Position numbers and translations under genes: made by a program | Part shown: piece after piece, positions 49,767-61,700 of the stretch | Numbering within the stretch: position 1 is the first letter of the stretch | Layout: each line of letters opens with the position of its first letter | Notes under the pieces: model-generated | Seen by the model: only the letters and a program-made list of their open reading frames with translations | Told to the model about the DNA's origin: nothing | Databases searched by the model: none | Assembly: GCA_914767715.1 (NCBI GenBank) | Contig: OU612069.1 | Span: 22,379,387 to 22,443,386 of the forward strand | Length of the DNA: 64,000 nt | DNA from: Membranipora membranacea | Lineage: Eukaryota > Bryozoa > Gymnolaemata > Cheilostomatida > Membraniporidae | Direction: 5' to 3'

Positions 49767-52700
49767 CTATAAAGAAATTATATCAAAATTAATCGCAATG
49801 TTAACGCATATCCCAAAATGCAATTTTCTAGAATTCAAAATGAGACCAGGTCAATGATAACATGTGAAATTGAACTGAATGGTTTTCTAGGGTGTTGCTG
49901 GTTAAAGTTTCATTGTGGAGATATTGTTAGGTGTCCCATTTAGCAATGTAATTAGCCAAATCTTTCGTAGCATATTTCACGGAAGAGAATTTGCAATTAC
50001 TCATGGCAAACAAAGGTTTGGTTGTGGTATGTTAATTCCACTTGGCTTTGCCCTTCAAAAAGTTTAGCTTTACTAGTTTGAACAAAACTAAATGGGAGAT
50101 GGGCTGTTAGCTCACCTCCCCTTCTGTGTCGGATTACTAGTGCAGCGATAATAATGATCAACAGTAATAAACCAGCTCCTCCTGCTGCGACACCAATAAG
50201 TGCTGATGTCGGAGCGGAACAGTCTTCTCCCATAAACCCAAATCTGCATGTCATTGTCACTTTCACCTGTTGTCCAGGTCTAGATAATAGTGTGATAAAA
50301 CATAATGTAGTGAGCGAGAGGCTATATCTTCTATACGGAAAGCTTTTGATCATGATGAAATGCTATATGTGTGGAATGGCTTTTTATTATTTATAGTCAG
50401 TCATGAAGTGACACAACCACTTGCTGCAAGCTAAGGGCTTTCCTGAACTGCCGCTTATCCCACCCCTCCCCAAGTTTCCGAACAGAAACACCCCAAACTA
50501 TTAATATTTGTTTAAAAAAAATGGATTTAAAAAAAATATATAACTGTACTTGATCATAATGGCTCTGTGTTTGGGAGCCATCCTGTTTTATCTATACTCT
50601 AGTTATTGCATCAGAGTATGCACAGAGTCGTCACATTGGGTTCTCAAAATAAACCAGTATTTGGATATGTTCATAGATTATCCCGCTAAAATCCTTTTGT
50701 CAATCTTACTTGAGAGCACAGCAGTGGTATTTCATCACCGTCTACATTCATTCATAAATAAACCCTGTATCAAGGCACTGCTTCTTACATGATAAATACT
50801 GCCTTAAAAAATCCATTACGATTCCATTTTATTTTCTGTACTCACTTTTCTGTAGTGGAGTTTTGAGGTGTAGAATTGGAGACTTCTGTAGTTTGGTTTG
50901 CGGGTGTAGCAGTGGATGCGTCAGTTTTAACCTGCAGGGTAGCTAGCTTATTAATATCCAAAATGTCCACAGCTATTGTGCTATTAGGCCTATTTACTTC
51001 ATCCTGAATAGTCTGCAGCATTGTAGCATTAACACCTGATATCTTGTCCTTATACGCTGTTAGGTTTTTAGAAGCTTTTTCGATGAGGTCTTGGAGTAGG
51101 GTTTGATTGCCCAGAGATTGATTGACAAAGTCAAGAAGCCGGTTGGAATTCCTCTTCCGTCGTCGGAATACACTGCCCTCAATGTAGGATACCTCACATG
51201 TGTAGGTGGACCTGGTTAACGATCTGCATTCAACTTCTAGCTGGCTATATTGTTTATAAAAGTCACTCACGATATCCTCGAACTAAAATCATGGTAAAGT
51301 CAATGTTATATACATGGGAAAGTTAAAATTATATATCTAACTTCCTATCCACTTATTCTGAACATTTTAAAGCACACAATTAGGATATGGATTAGGATAT
51401 AATTTAGGATATGGATTAGGATATGATAGTTTTGTGAAATATTATACTGTTACATCACATAGAGTTAAACTAGATCAAGTGAGATCCATTTTTCCCCAGT
51501 TGAAATTGCCCCCCCCCCCCCCTCTACTGCCACGCCAAAGCAGTGGCAGTAGAGGGGGAGGGGGCAATTCCAACGGGGGAAAAATGGATCTAACTTGATC
51601 TAGAGTTAAACTAATGGGCAAATAATTTGCACAAACTGATCTTCAAAAACAGGGTATGTAATCAGTGTAAGTTGACAATGCTGAAGTATTCCATCTCATA
51701 ATAACGGTTTTCAGCTATGCAGAATTCAATAAGCACACAGTTGCAGGTGTGGCAGCGGTGGATTAACATGTCATGAGCTTATACGAATGACGATTCAACA
51801 GGTTCAAAACTTGACTGGAATTTAACAACATGGGTATGTAATGAATTCATACACAGTACCATGTTCCTAAAAAGTTACGCGGCTTCGAAAGTTTCGATCC
51901 TTCTAAGACAACTTATCCAAGACAATATATATACATACACGTGAACTCATGGCTGCTCTTAGGATGACAGCCTCTTTCTCTGTTGCATCCTCTTTGATAG
52001 GCAAGTCAGTTGTAAAATTGTGAGTAGTCGATTTGGATTCCATTGTGGTTGAATTCTGTGTACTTTGTGTTGTTGTTGTGGTAGACATGGGTAGAGCTGA
52101 TGTAGTTGATTTCAGTGTGGAGTCTGTTGCAGTTGACGGCTTGGTACTTTTGGTTGTTGTTGTGGTAGATGTGGGTAGAGCTGATGTAGTTGATTTCAGT
52201 GTGGAGTCTGTTGCAGTTGACGGCTTGGTACTTTTGGTTGTTGTTGTGGTAGATGTGGGTAGAGCTGATGTAGTTGATTTCAGTGTGGAGTCTGTTGCAG
52301 TTGACGGCTTGGTACTTTTGGTTGTTGTTGTGGTAGATGTGGGTAGAGCTGATGTAGTTGATTTCAGTGTGGAGTCTGTTGCAGTTGACGGCTTGGTACT
52401 TTTGGTTGTTGTTGTGGTAGATGTGGGTAGAGCTGATGTAGTTGATTTCAGAGTGGAGTCTGTTGCAGTTGACGGCTTGGTACTTTTGGTTGTTGTTGTG
52501 GTAGATGTGGGTAGAGCTGATGTAGTTGATTTCAGTGTGGAGTCTGTTGCAGTTGACGGCTTGGTACTTTTTGTTGTTGTTGTGGTAGATGTGGGTAGAG
52601 CTGATGTAGTTGATTTCAGAGTGGAGTCTGTTGCAGTTGACGGCTTGGTACTTTTGGTTGTTGTTGTGGTAGATGTGGGTAGAGCTGATGTAGTTGATTT

Positions 52701-55700
52701 CAGTGTGGAGTCTGTTGCAGTTGACGGCTTGGTACTTTTGGTTGTTGTTGTGGTAGATGTGGGTAGAGCTGATGTAGTTGATTTCAGAGTGGAGTCTGTT
52801 GCAGTTGACGGCTTGGTACTTTTGGTTGTTGTTGTGGTAGATGTGGGTAAAGCTGATGTAGTTGATTTCAGTGTTGAGTCTGTTGCAGTTGACGGCTTGG
52901 TACTTTTGGTTGTTGTTGTGGTAGATGTGGGTAGAGCTGATGTAGTTGATTTCAGAGTGGAGTCTGTTGCAGTTGACGGCTTGGTACTTTTGGTTGTTGT
53001 TGTGGTAGATGTGGGTAGAGCTGATGTAGTTGATTTCAGTGTGGAGTCTGTTGCAGTTGACGGCTTGGTACTTTGGGTTATTGTTGTGGTAGACGAGGGC
53101 AAGGCTGTTGTGGTTGTATTCAGTGTGGAGCCCATTGTGGGTGATGGCGTTGTACTTTGGGTTGTTGTTGTGTTAGACAGGGACAAAGCTGTTGTGGTAG
53201 TATTCAGTGTTGAGCCCGTTGCGGTTGATTGTTTTGAACTTGGGTTTGATGGTGCAGTTGATTCAGACAAAGTTGACTTTGAACTTAGAGTGTTTGGTTT
53301 CGCTGTTGGGGTGACAGGCACACGAGTTATAGTGTTTGTAGATAGATCTGTTGTTGACAATGTTGGTGTCGGAGTTTTGTTTGTGGGTGTGTTATTTTCA
53401 CTAGATGAAGAAGTTGTATCTAATATATTCTGGGACAGTCCAGTGGGGGATGTTGCTGATGAAATTGAAGTAGAAGATATTGGAGTTTGTGTTGTTTTTA
53501 TAGTGGTTGTTGTGGGTTCTGTAACTGCAGTTGATATTGTTGGTGTTGGTGTTGATGTGGATTCAATGATGTTCGTTGAAGTTAAATTCTGTGTAGTAGT
53601 TGTGATTGTTTCAGATAACACAGTTACTGATGTCTTTTTTGAAAATGAGGTGAATTCCAATGTTGTGGCGGCATTTGTTGTCAGTGGTCCAGTTTGGTTT
53701 GATGTTGTTGTGATGGGTTTGACAGAGGGATTAGATGATGTTGTAGTAGTGATATCCGTTTGAGCGGTTGTCATTTCATTGTCTTCATTGGCTGTGGTTC
53801 CTGATATGACTGTGGTCGATATTGGAAAAGGGGTTGTAATTTTTGTGAAGGTGGCATTGATAAAGGTGACATTGGGCACTGGGCCGAATTTGTCTTCCAG
53901 TTCTTGCAGGGTGAGGGTGTCACGCTTATATCTCATTTTAGGGAGCAGCTCTCCTCCTAGAGTGCTGGTGTATACTGCACCACAAGAATATACTGTTAAG
54001 CTTTGTGCAACACAATTGACACTGATTACTTTTATGCTGATGTTTTCATCCCCTTCTTTTGTCTTTATATCAATCGGGATTTGCTGTTTTAACTGAAATG
54101 AAGAAATAAAAATGATTGAAAGACGGAAATGTGATAGAAAAAAAAGTATCACAGCTTGTAGAATATGACATTTCAAGGACCCATACACTGGAGGCTAACT
54201 AACAGGCTTGTGTTCCAGAGTTGAGGCTTATTTTTTATCAATAAGTAATAAAATTGTATTGATATGTCACTACAATCTGATTGATGCTATTGATTAATAA
54301 TGATACATCACTAAAACTTTTTTATGTGTGTTTTCCAAAGTGCGAAATTTGACGATTAGTTTGTGAACCATGCATAGTTTTATAAAAGAAATTCTTAACA
54401 TGTTTCCAATACATTGTTGTCACTTGTTCCAACACTGATTTTGGAAATATTGCTGCAATCAGTGTAATAATTCTGGATTCCAGGGATATGTACCATGAAA
54501 TGCATTACAGCTCTGTAACTCATGGAAGCCCGAGAAATCAACAAGGGTTTCACCTATTACCAAACACTCTAATTATTACAATGTTAGCCTGGTTGCAAAG
54601 ACCAAGTGCCTTCTGAGAGGGCATTTTTCTGAGAAGTAAGCACCAAATAATATTCAAAGGAGCTGACTATACATCAATTTCCTCCTTTGAAATTTTAAGA
54701 ACTGTTTTTGAGTCTTAAAGCAGTTCTTGTTGTGAAAAATTATGAAATATAGCAGCTAATATTCGGGAACATAATAAGCTTGGCAAAACGCTCTCTTTCA
54801 TCCATTTGAAAATTGAAATTCATCGTATTGAATAATTCAAACGGTGGCAGATGGTTCAGTATCCAAATGGTTAGAAGGTTAATTTGAATTTGGTGGTAGC
54901 TAGGGCTCGATTCCATATTATAAGAGCCTTTTCAAATATGGTCATTTGGGGCATGTGCTTCTTCAATAATTCAATTTTTTGGTGAGATAAATATTTGAAC
55001 ACTTTGGCAACATTTTATATTAAAAATAGCGCCTGCTTACCTTCTTGATGATGTAATCTTTGTACAACTTTTCTTGTGTAGGATTTCCTTGAATACCTAC
55101 TGGTAAATCTCTAATGTCGTAACCAACAGTGCTATTGTACTGATGTTTAGCTACAACATGAAGAATGTGTAATTTGGAGACATTGGCAATCATTGTGCCA
55201 AATACAAATGAGAGAAGATTCCGAGGCTAATTGTGTGCTTATTATTTAAAAGGGAAATTATAATTTTTGACTGTAGGAAGCAACACCGTCAACATGTAAA
55301 GTACGATGCTGGTCAGACTGGGCCCTCATAACTTGATGACTAGCAACCACTTGATCTCGATTCACATACAGCGATACTTTAGTAGTGAATCTAGTGGCAA
55401 TTAGATCACTGTTCCGACAAATTTTTACATTTAAAAAAAATCATAATCTGGTAAATGGCAAAATTCGAATTCGAAATTGCAAGACTCGGTGATGACACAA
55501 AGGGAGATTGCAATACCTTGCTTACTTGTTCTATCAGTTACCGGAGCAGCAACGGTTGTTGATTTGTCAGGTACCAGAGCAGCACGGGTTGTTGATTTGT
55601 CAGTTACAGGAGCTGCTGCGGTTGTTGATTTGTCTGTTACCGGATGTGCAGCGGTTGTTGATTTGTCAGTTACTAGAACTGCTGCGGTTGTAGATTTGTC

Positions 55701-58700
55701 TGTTACCGGAGCTGCAGCGGTTGTTGATTTGTCTGTTACAGGCGCTGCGGTTGAAGATTTATCTTTTACTGGAACTGCTGCAGTTGTTGATTTGTCTGTT
55801 ACAGGCGCTGCGGTTGAAGATTTATCTGTTACTGGAACTGCTGCAGTTGTTGATTTGTCTGTTACAGGCGCTGCAGCGGTTGTTGATTTGTCTGTTACAG
55901 GCGGTGCTGCGGTTGTTGATTTGTCTGTTACCGGATGTACAGCGGTTGTTGATTTGTCAGTTACTAGAACTGCTGCGGTTGTAGATTTGTCTGTTACCGG
56001 AGCTGCAGTGGTTGTTGATTTGTCTGTTACAGGTGCTGCTGCAGTTGTAGATTTGTCTGTTACTGGAACTGCTGCAGTTGTTGATTTGTCTGTTACAGGC
56101 GCTGCTGCGGTTGTAGATTTGTCTGTTACCGGAGCTGCTGCGGTTGTTGATTTGTCTGATACCGGATGTGCAGCGGTTGTTGATTTGTCTGTTACCGGAT
56201 GTGCAGCGGTTGTTGATTTGTCAGTTACTAGAACTGCTGCGGTTGTAGATTTGGCTGTTACCGGAGCTGCATCGGATGTTGATTTGTCTGTTACAGGCGC
56301 TGCAGCGGTTGTTGATTTGTCTGTTACAGGCGCTGCTGCGGTTATTGATTTGTCTGTTACCGGATGTGCAGCGGTTGTTGATTCGTCTGTTACAGGAGGT
56401 GCTGCGGTTGTAGTTTCGTCTGATACTGGAACTGCTGCGGTTGTAGATTTGTCTGTTACAGGCGCTGCTGCGGTTGTTGATTTGTCTGTTACCGGATGTG
56501 CAGCGGTTGTTGATTTGTCAGTTACTAGAACTGCTGCGGTTGTAGTTTCGTCTGTTACTGGAACTGCTGCGGTTGTAGATTTGTCTGTTACTGGAGCTGC
56601 AGAGATTGTAGATTTGTCTGTTACTGGAGCTGCAGAGGTTGTAGATTTGTTTGTTACAGGCGCTTCTGCGGTTGTAGATTTGTCTTTTACCGGAGCTGCA
56701 GCGGTTGTTGATTTGTCTGTTACTGGATATGCAGCGGTTGATGATTTGTCAGTTACTAGAACTGCTGCGGTTGTTGATTTGTCTGTTACCGGATGTGCAG
56801 CGGTTGTTGATTTGTCAGTTATTAGAACTGCTGCGGTTGTAGATTTGTCTGTTACTGGAGCTGCAGGGGTTGTAGATTTGCCTGTTACTGGAGCTGCAGG
56901 GGTTGTTGATTTGTCTGTTACAGGCGCTGCTGCGGTTGTTGATTTGTCTGTTACAGGCGCTGCTGCGGTTGTTGATTTGTCTGTTACCGGATGTGCAGCG
57001 GTTGTTGATTTGTCAGTTACTAGAACTGCTGCGGTTGTAGTTTCGTCTGTTACCGGAACTGCTGCGGTTGTAGATTTGTCTGTTACAGGCGCTGCGGTTG
57101 AAGATTTATCTGTTACTGGAACTGCTGCAGTTGTTGATTTGTCTGTTACAGGCGCTGCGGTTGAAGATTTATCTGTTACTGGAACTGCTGCAGTTGTTGA
57201 TTTGTCTGTTACAGGCGCTGCAGCGGTTGTTGATTTGTCTGTTACAGGCGGTGCTGCGGTTGTTGATTTGTCTGTTACCGGATGTACAGCGGTTGTTGAT
57301 TTGTCAGTTACTAGAACTGCTGCGGTTGTAGATTTGTCTGTTACCGGAGCTGCAGTGGTTGTTGATTTGTCTGTTACAGGTGCTGCTGCAGTTGTAGATT
57401 TGTCTGTTACTGGAACTGCTGCAGTTGTTGATTTGTCTGTTACAGGCGCTGCTGCGGTTGTAGATTTGTCTGTTACCGGAGCTGCTGCGGTTGTTGATTT
57501 GTCTGATACCGGATGTGCAGCGGTTGTTGATTTGTCTGTTACCGGATGTGCAGCGGTTGTTGATTTGTCAGTTACTAGAACTGCTGCGGTTGTAGATTTG
57601 GCTGTTACCGGAGCTGCATCGGATGTTGATTTGTCTGTTACAGGCGCTGCAGCGGTTGTTGATTTGTCTGTTACAGGCGCTGCTGCGGTTATTGATTTGT
57701 CTGTTACCGGATGTGCAGCGGTTGTTGATTCGTCTGTTACAGGAGGTGCTGCGGTTGTAGTTTCGTCTGATACTGGAACTGCTGCGGTTGTAGATTTGTC
57801 TGTTACAGGCGCTGCTGCGGTTGTTGATTTGTCTGTTACCGGATGTGCAGCGGTTGTTGATTTGTCAGTTACTAGAACTGCTGCGGTTGTAGTTTCGTCT
57901 GTTACTGGAACTGCTGCGGTTGTAGATTTGTCTGTTACTGGAGCTGCAGGGATTGTAGATTTGTCTGTTACTGGAGCTGCAGAGGTTGTAGATTTGTTTG
58001 TTACAGGCGCTTCTGCGGTTGTAGATTTGTCTTTTACCGGAGCTGCAGCGGTTGTTGATTTGTCTGTTACTGGATATGCAGCGGTTGATGATTTGTCAGT
58101 TACTAGAACTGCTGCGGTTGTTGATTTGTCTGTTACCGGATGTGCAGCGGTTGTTGATTTGTCAGTTATTAGAACTGCTGCGGTTGTAGATTTGTCTGTT
58201 ACTGGAGCTGCAGGGGTTGTAGATTTGCCTGTTACTGGAGCTGCAGGGGTTGTTGATTTGTCTGTTACAGGCGCTGCTGCGGTTGTTGATTTGTCTGTTA
58301 CAGGCGCTGCTGCGGTTGTTGATTTGTCTGTTACCGGATGTGCAGCGGTTGTTGATTTGTCAGTTACTAGAACTGCTGCGGTTGTAGTTTCGTCTGTTAC
58401 TGGAACTGCTGCGGTTGTAGATTTGTCTGTTACTGGAGCTGCAGGGATTGTAGATTTGTCTGTTACTGGAGCTGCAGGGGTTGTAGATTTGTTTGTTACA
58501 TGCGCTTCTGCGGTTGTAGATTTGTCTTTTACCGGAGCTGCAGCGGTTGTTGATTTGTCTGTTACCGGAGCTGCAGCGGTTGTTGATTTATCTGTTACCG
58601 GATATGCAGCGGATGTTAATTTGTCAGTTACTAGAACTGCTGCGGTTGTAGATTTGTCTGTTACCGGAGCTGCAGCGGTTGTTGATTTGTCTGTTACTGG

Positions 58701-61700
58701 AACTGCAGGGGTTGTAGATTTGTCTGTTATTGGAGCTGCAGGGGTTGTAGATTTGTCTGTTACAGGCGCTGCTGCGGTTGTAGATTTGTCTGTTACCGGA
58801 GCTGCAGCAGTTGTTGATTTATCTGTTACCGGATATGCAGCGGATGTTAATTTGTCAGTTACTAGAACTGCAGCGGTTGTAGATTTGGCTGTTACAGGCG
58901 CTGCTGCGGTTGTTGATTTGTCTGTTACAGGCGCTGCTGCGGTTGTTGATTTGTCTGTTACCGGATGTGCAGCGGTTGTTGATTTGTCAGTTACTAGAAC
59001 TGCTGCGGTTGTGGATTTGTTTGTTACCGGAGCTGCAGCGGTTGTAGATTTGTCTGTTACAGGCGCTGCTGCGGTTGTAGATTTGTCTTTTACCGGAGCT
59101 GCAGCGGTTGTTGATTTGTCTGTTACCGGATTTGCAGCGGTTGTTGATTTGTCAGTTACTAGAACTGCTGTGGTTGTAGATTTGTCTGTTACAGGGGCTG
59201 CAGCGGTTGTTGATTTGTCAGTTACTAGAACTGTTGGGGTTGTAGATTTGTCTGTTACCGGAGCTGCAGCGGTTGTTGATTTGTCTGTTACAGGCGCTGC
59301 TGCGGTTGTAGATTTTTCTGTTACTGGAACTGCTGCAGTTGTTGATTTGTCTGTTACAGGCGCTGCTGCGGTTGTAGATTTGTCTGTCACCGGAGCTGCT
59401 GCGGTTGTTGATTTGTCTGTTACCGGATGTGCAGCGTTTGTTGATTTGTCAGTTACTGGAACTGCTGCAGTTGTTGATTTGTCTGTTACAGGCGCTGCTG
59501 CGGTTGTTGATTTGTCTGTTACAGGCGCTGCTGCGGTTGTTGATTTGTCTGTTACCGGATGTGCAGCGGTTGTTGATTTGTCAGTTACTAGAACTGCTGC
59601 GGTTGTGGATTTGTTTGTTACCGGAGCTGCAGCGGTTGTAGATTTGTCTGTTACAGGCGCTGCTGCGGTTGTAGATTTGTCTTTTACCGGAGCTGCAGCG
59701 GTTGTTGATTTGTCTGTTACCGGATTTGCAGCGGTTGTTGATTTGTCAGTTACTAGAACTGCTGTGGTTGTAGATTTGTCTGTTACAGGGGCTGCAGCGG
59801 TTGTTGATTTGTCAGTTACTAGAACTGTTGGGGTTGTAGATTTGTCTGTTACCGGAGCTGCAGCGGTTGTTGATTTGTCTGTTACAGGCGCTGCTGCGGT
59901 TGTAGATTTTTCTGTTACTGGAACTGCTGCAGTTGTTGATTTGTCTGTTACAGGCGCTGCTGCGGTTGTAGATTTGTCTGTCACCGGAGCTGCTGCGGTT
60001 GTTGATTTGTCTGTTACCGGATGTGCAGCGTTTGTTGATTTGTCAGTTACTGGAACTGCTGCAGTTGTTGATTTGTCTGTTACAGGCGCTACTGCGGTTG
60101 TAGATTTGTCTGTTACCGGAGCTGCTGCGGTTGTTGATTTGTCTGTTACCGGATGTGCAGCGGTTGTTGATTTGTCTTTCACAGGAGGTGCCGCAGTTGT
60201 AGATTTGTCAGTTACTAGAACTGCTGCGGTTGTAGATTTGTCTGTTACTGGAGCTGCAGGTGTTGTAGATTTGTCTGTTACTGGAGCTGCAGCAGTTGTA
60301 GATTTGTCAGTTACTGGAGCTGCAGCGGTTGTAGATTTGTCTGTTACTGGAGGTGCAGCGGTTGTAGATTTGTCTGTTACAGGAGCTGCAGTGGTTGTTG
60401 ATTTGTCTGTTACAGGAGCTGCAGCAGTTGTTGATTTGTCATTTACTGGAACTGCAGCAGTTGTTGATTTGTCTTTTACTGGAGCTGCAGGGGATGTAGA
60501 TTTGTCTGTTAACGGAGCTGCTGCAGTTGTTGATTTGTCTGTTACCGGAGGTGCAGTGTTTGTAGGCTTTTTAGTGACTGGTGTTTGAGCTACAATCAAT
60601 CAGTGTTTTTTCATTATTGTCATCCTCTTTTTTCGAAACATGTACAATTTGACTGGACTTAGAGCTCTAATAATCTTATTGGACCTTATGTACCCTGCAA
60701 TTAATTTGATCAAATGGCATAAAATATCAGCCTTGATTTAGCTCTGAAATAAAGTGATACCTGGTTCGTCAGTTATTTCCTCACATATTTACTATTCAAT
60801 AAGTCTATATTAGCTGGGATATTGGTTGCATTTTAATATGTTTGAAATACCACCGGGTCAGTAGATCTGACTTTAAAGATAATCCTTTATCCATGCTGAA
60901 TTGAAATACGGTTTTTACAGCATTATTATAACAGTTATATATTTAGAAAATTGTGTACCTCTGCAGTTGGTGCCATCTCCCATTATGTCATCAAATCCAG
61001 ATACACATTGACATGTGTATCCTCCTGGTGTGTTAATACAATCTGCGTTGTCATCACAGTTGAACATGCCCTCTTCACATTCATTGATGTCTGCAATATA
61101 ATAATGCTAATTTAAATGACTATAGTTTGTTCATCATATTCACCCCATTTAGTCCTGAATGGGGTTCAGGAAGGTGATCAAAGCTGTCGGCAGCTGTTCA
61201 TGAGACAAGTGAGCTTAGAAACTCCAATTTTTGTAGCCATTAATGACTTTACTTTACTTGCTTGATCAAAGTGGAAACACAGTGAGTTTGGCAACAGAGG
61301 AGGCACAAAAGTATGTAGGTCCCAGATGTCTGCTGTCTTATTGGCCCTGATTGAATTTTCGCCAACATTGCGAGTCTTGATCTAACATAAAGAGAATTGC
61401 ATGAATTATCACTGATAAACCGTACTGCCAACGTTAAAAATAACTGATGCTGATTCCATACCTGTACAGTTCTTCCCATCATCAGTAAATCCAGAATTGC
61501 ATTGACATGTGTATCCTCCCTGTGTGTTATTGCACACTGCGTAATCATCACAGATGTCTGTATTATTTTGACACTCATTGATGTCTGCAATATACCAAAA
61601 CATGCTGGGAGTATTCTATACCGTCCCCCTTGTTTTCACTAACACAAGTACCTTGACCCCCCATTTTTCTTCCCTATTTCAAAACTTATCAAACTTCCAT

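Noticed and set aside
52033-53763. 576-residue plus-strand open frame opposite mucin stalk 2
   Set aside because: Mirror of the 84-bp repeat and Thr-rich codons. Val/Asp-rich composition is the complement of ACN/TCN/GTN codons, with no domain or exon context.
55540-60570. CRISPR-like array (33-bp periodic repeats)
   Set aside because: Repeats are contiguous without unique spacers, lie in a spliced metazoan exon, and encode an in-frame peptide repeat.
55477-60588. 1703-residue plus-strand open frame opposite mucin stalk 1
   Set aside because: A 33-bp repeat without stop codons on either strand keeps every such frame open. It has no splice partners, while the minus-strand frame joins in phase to EGF and transmembrane exons.
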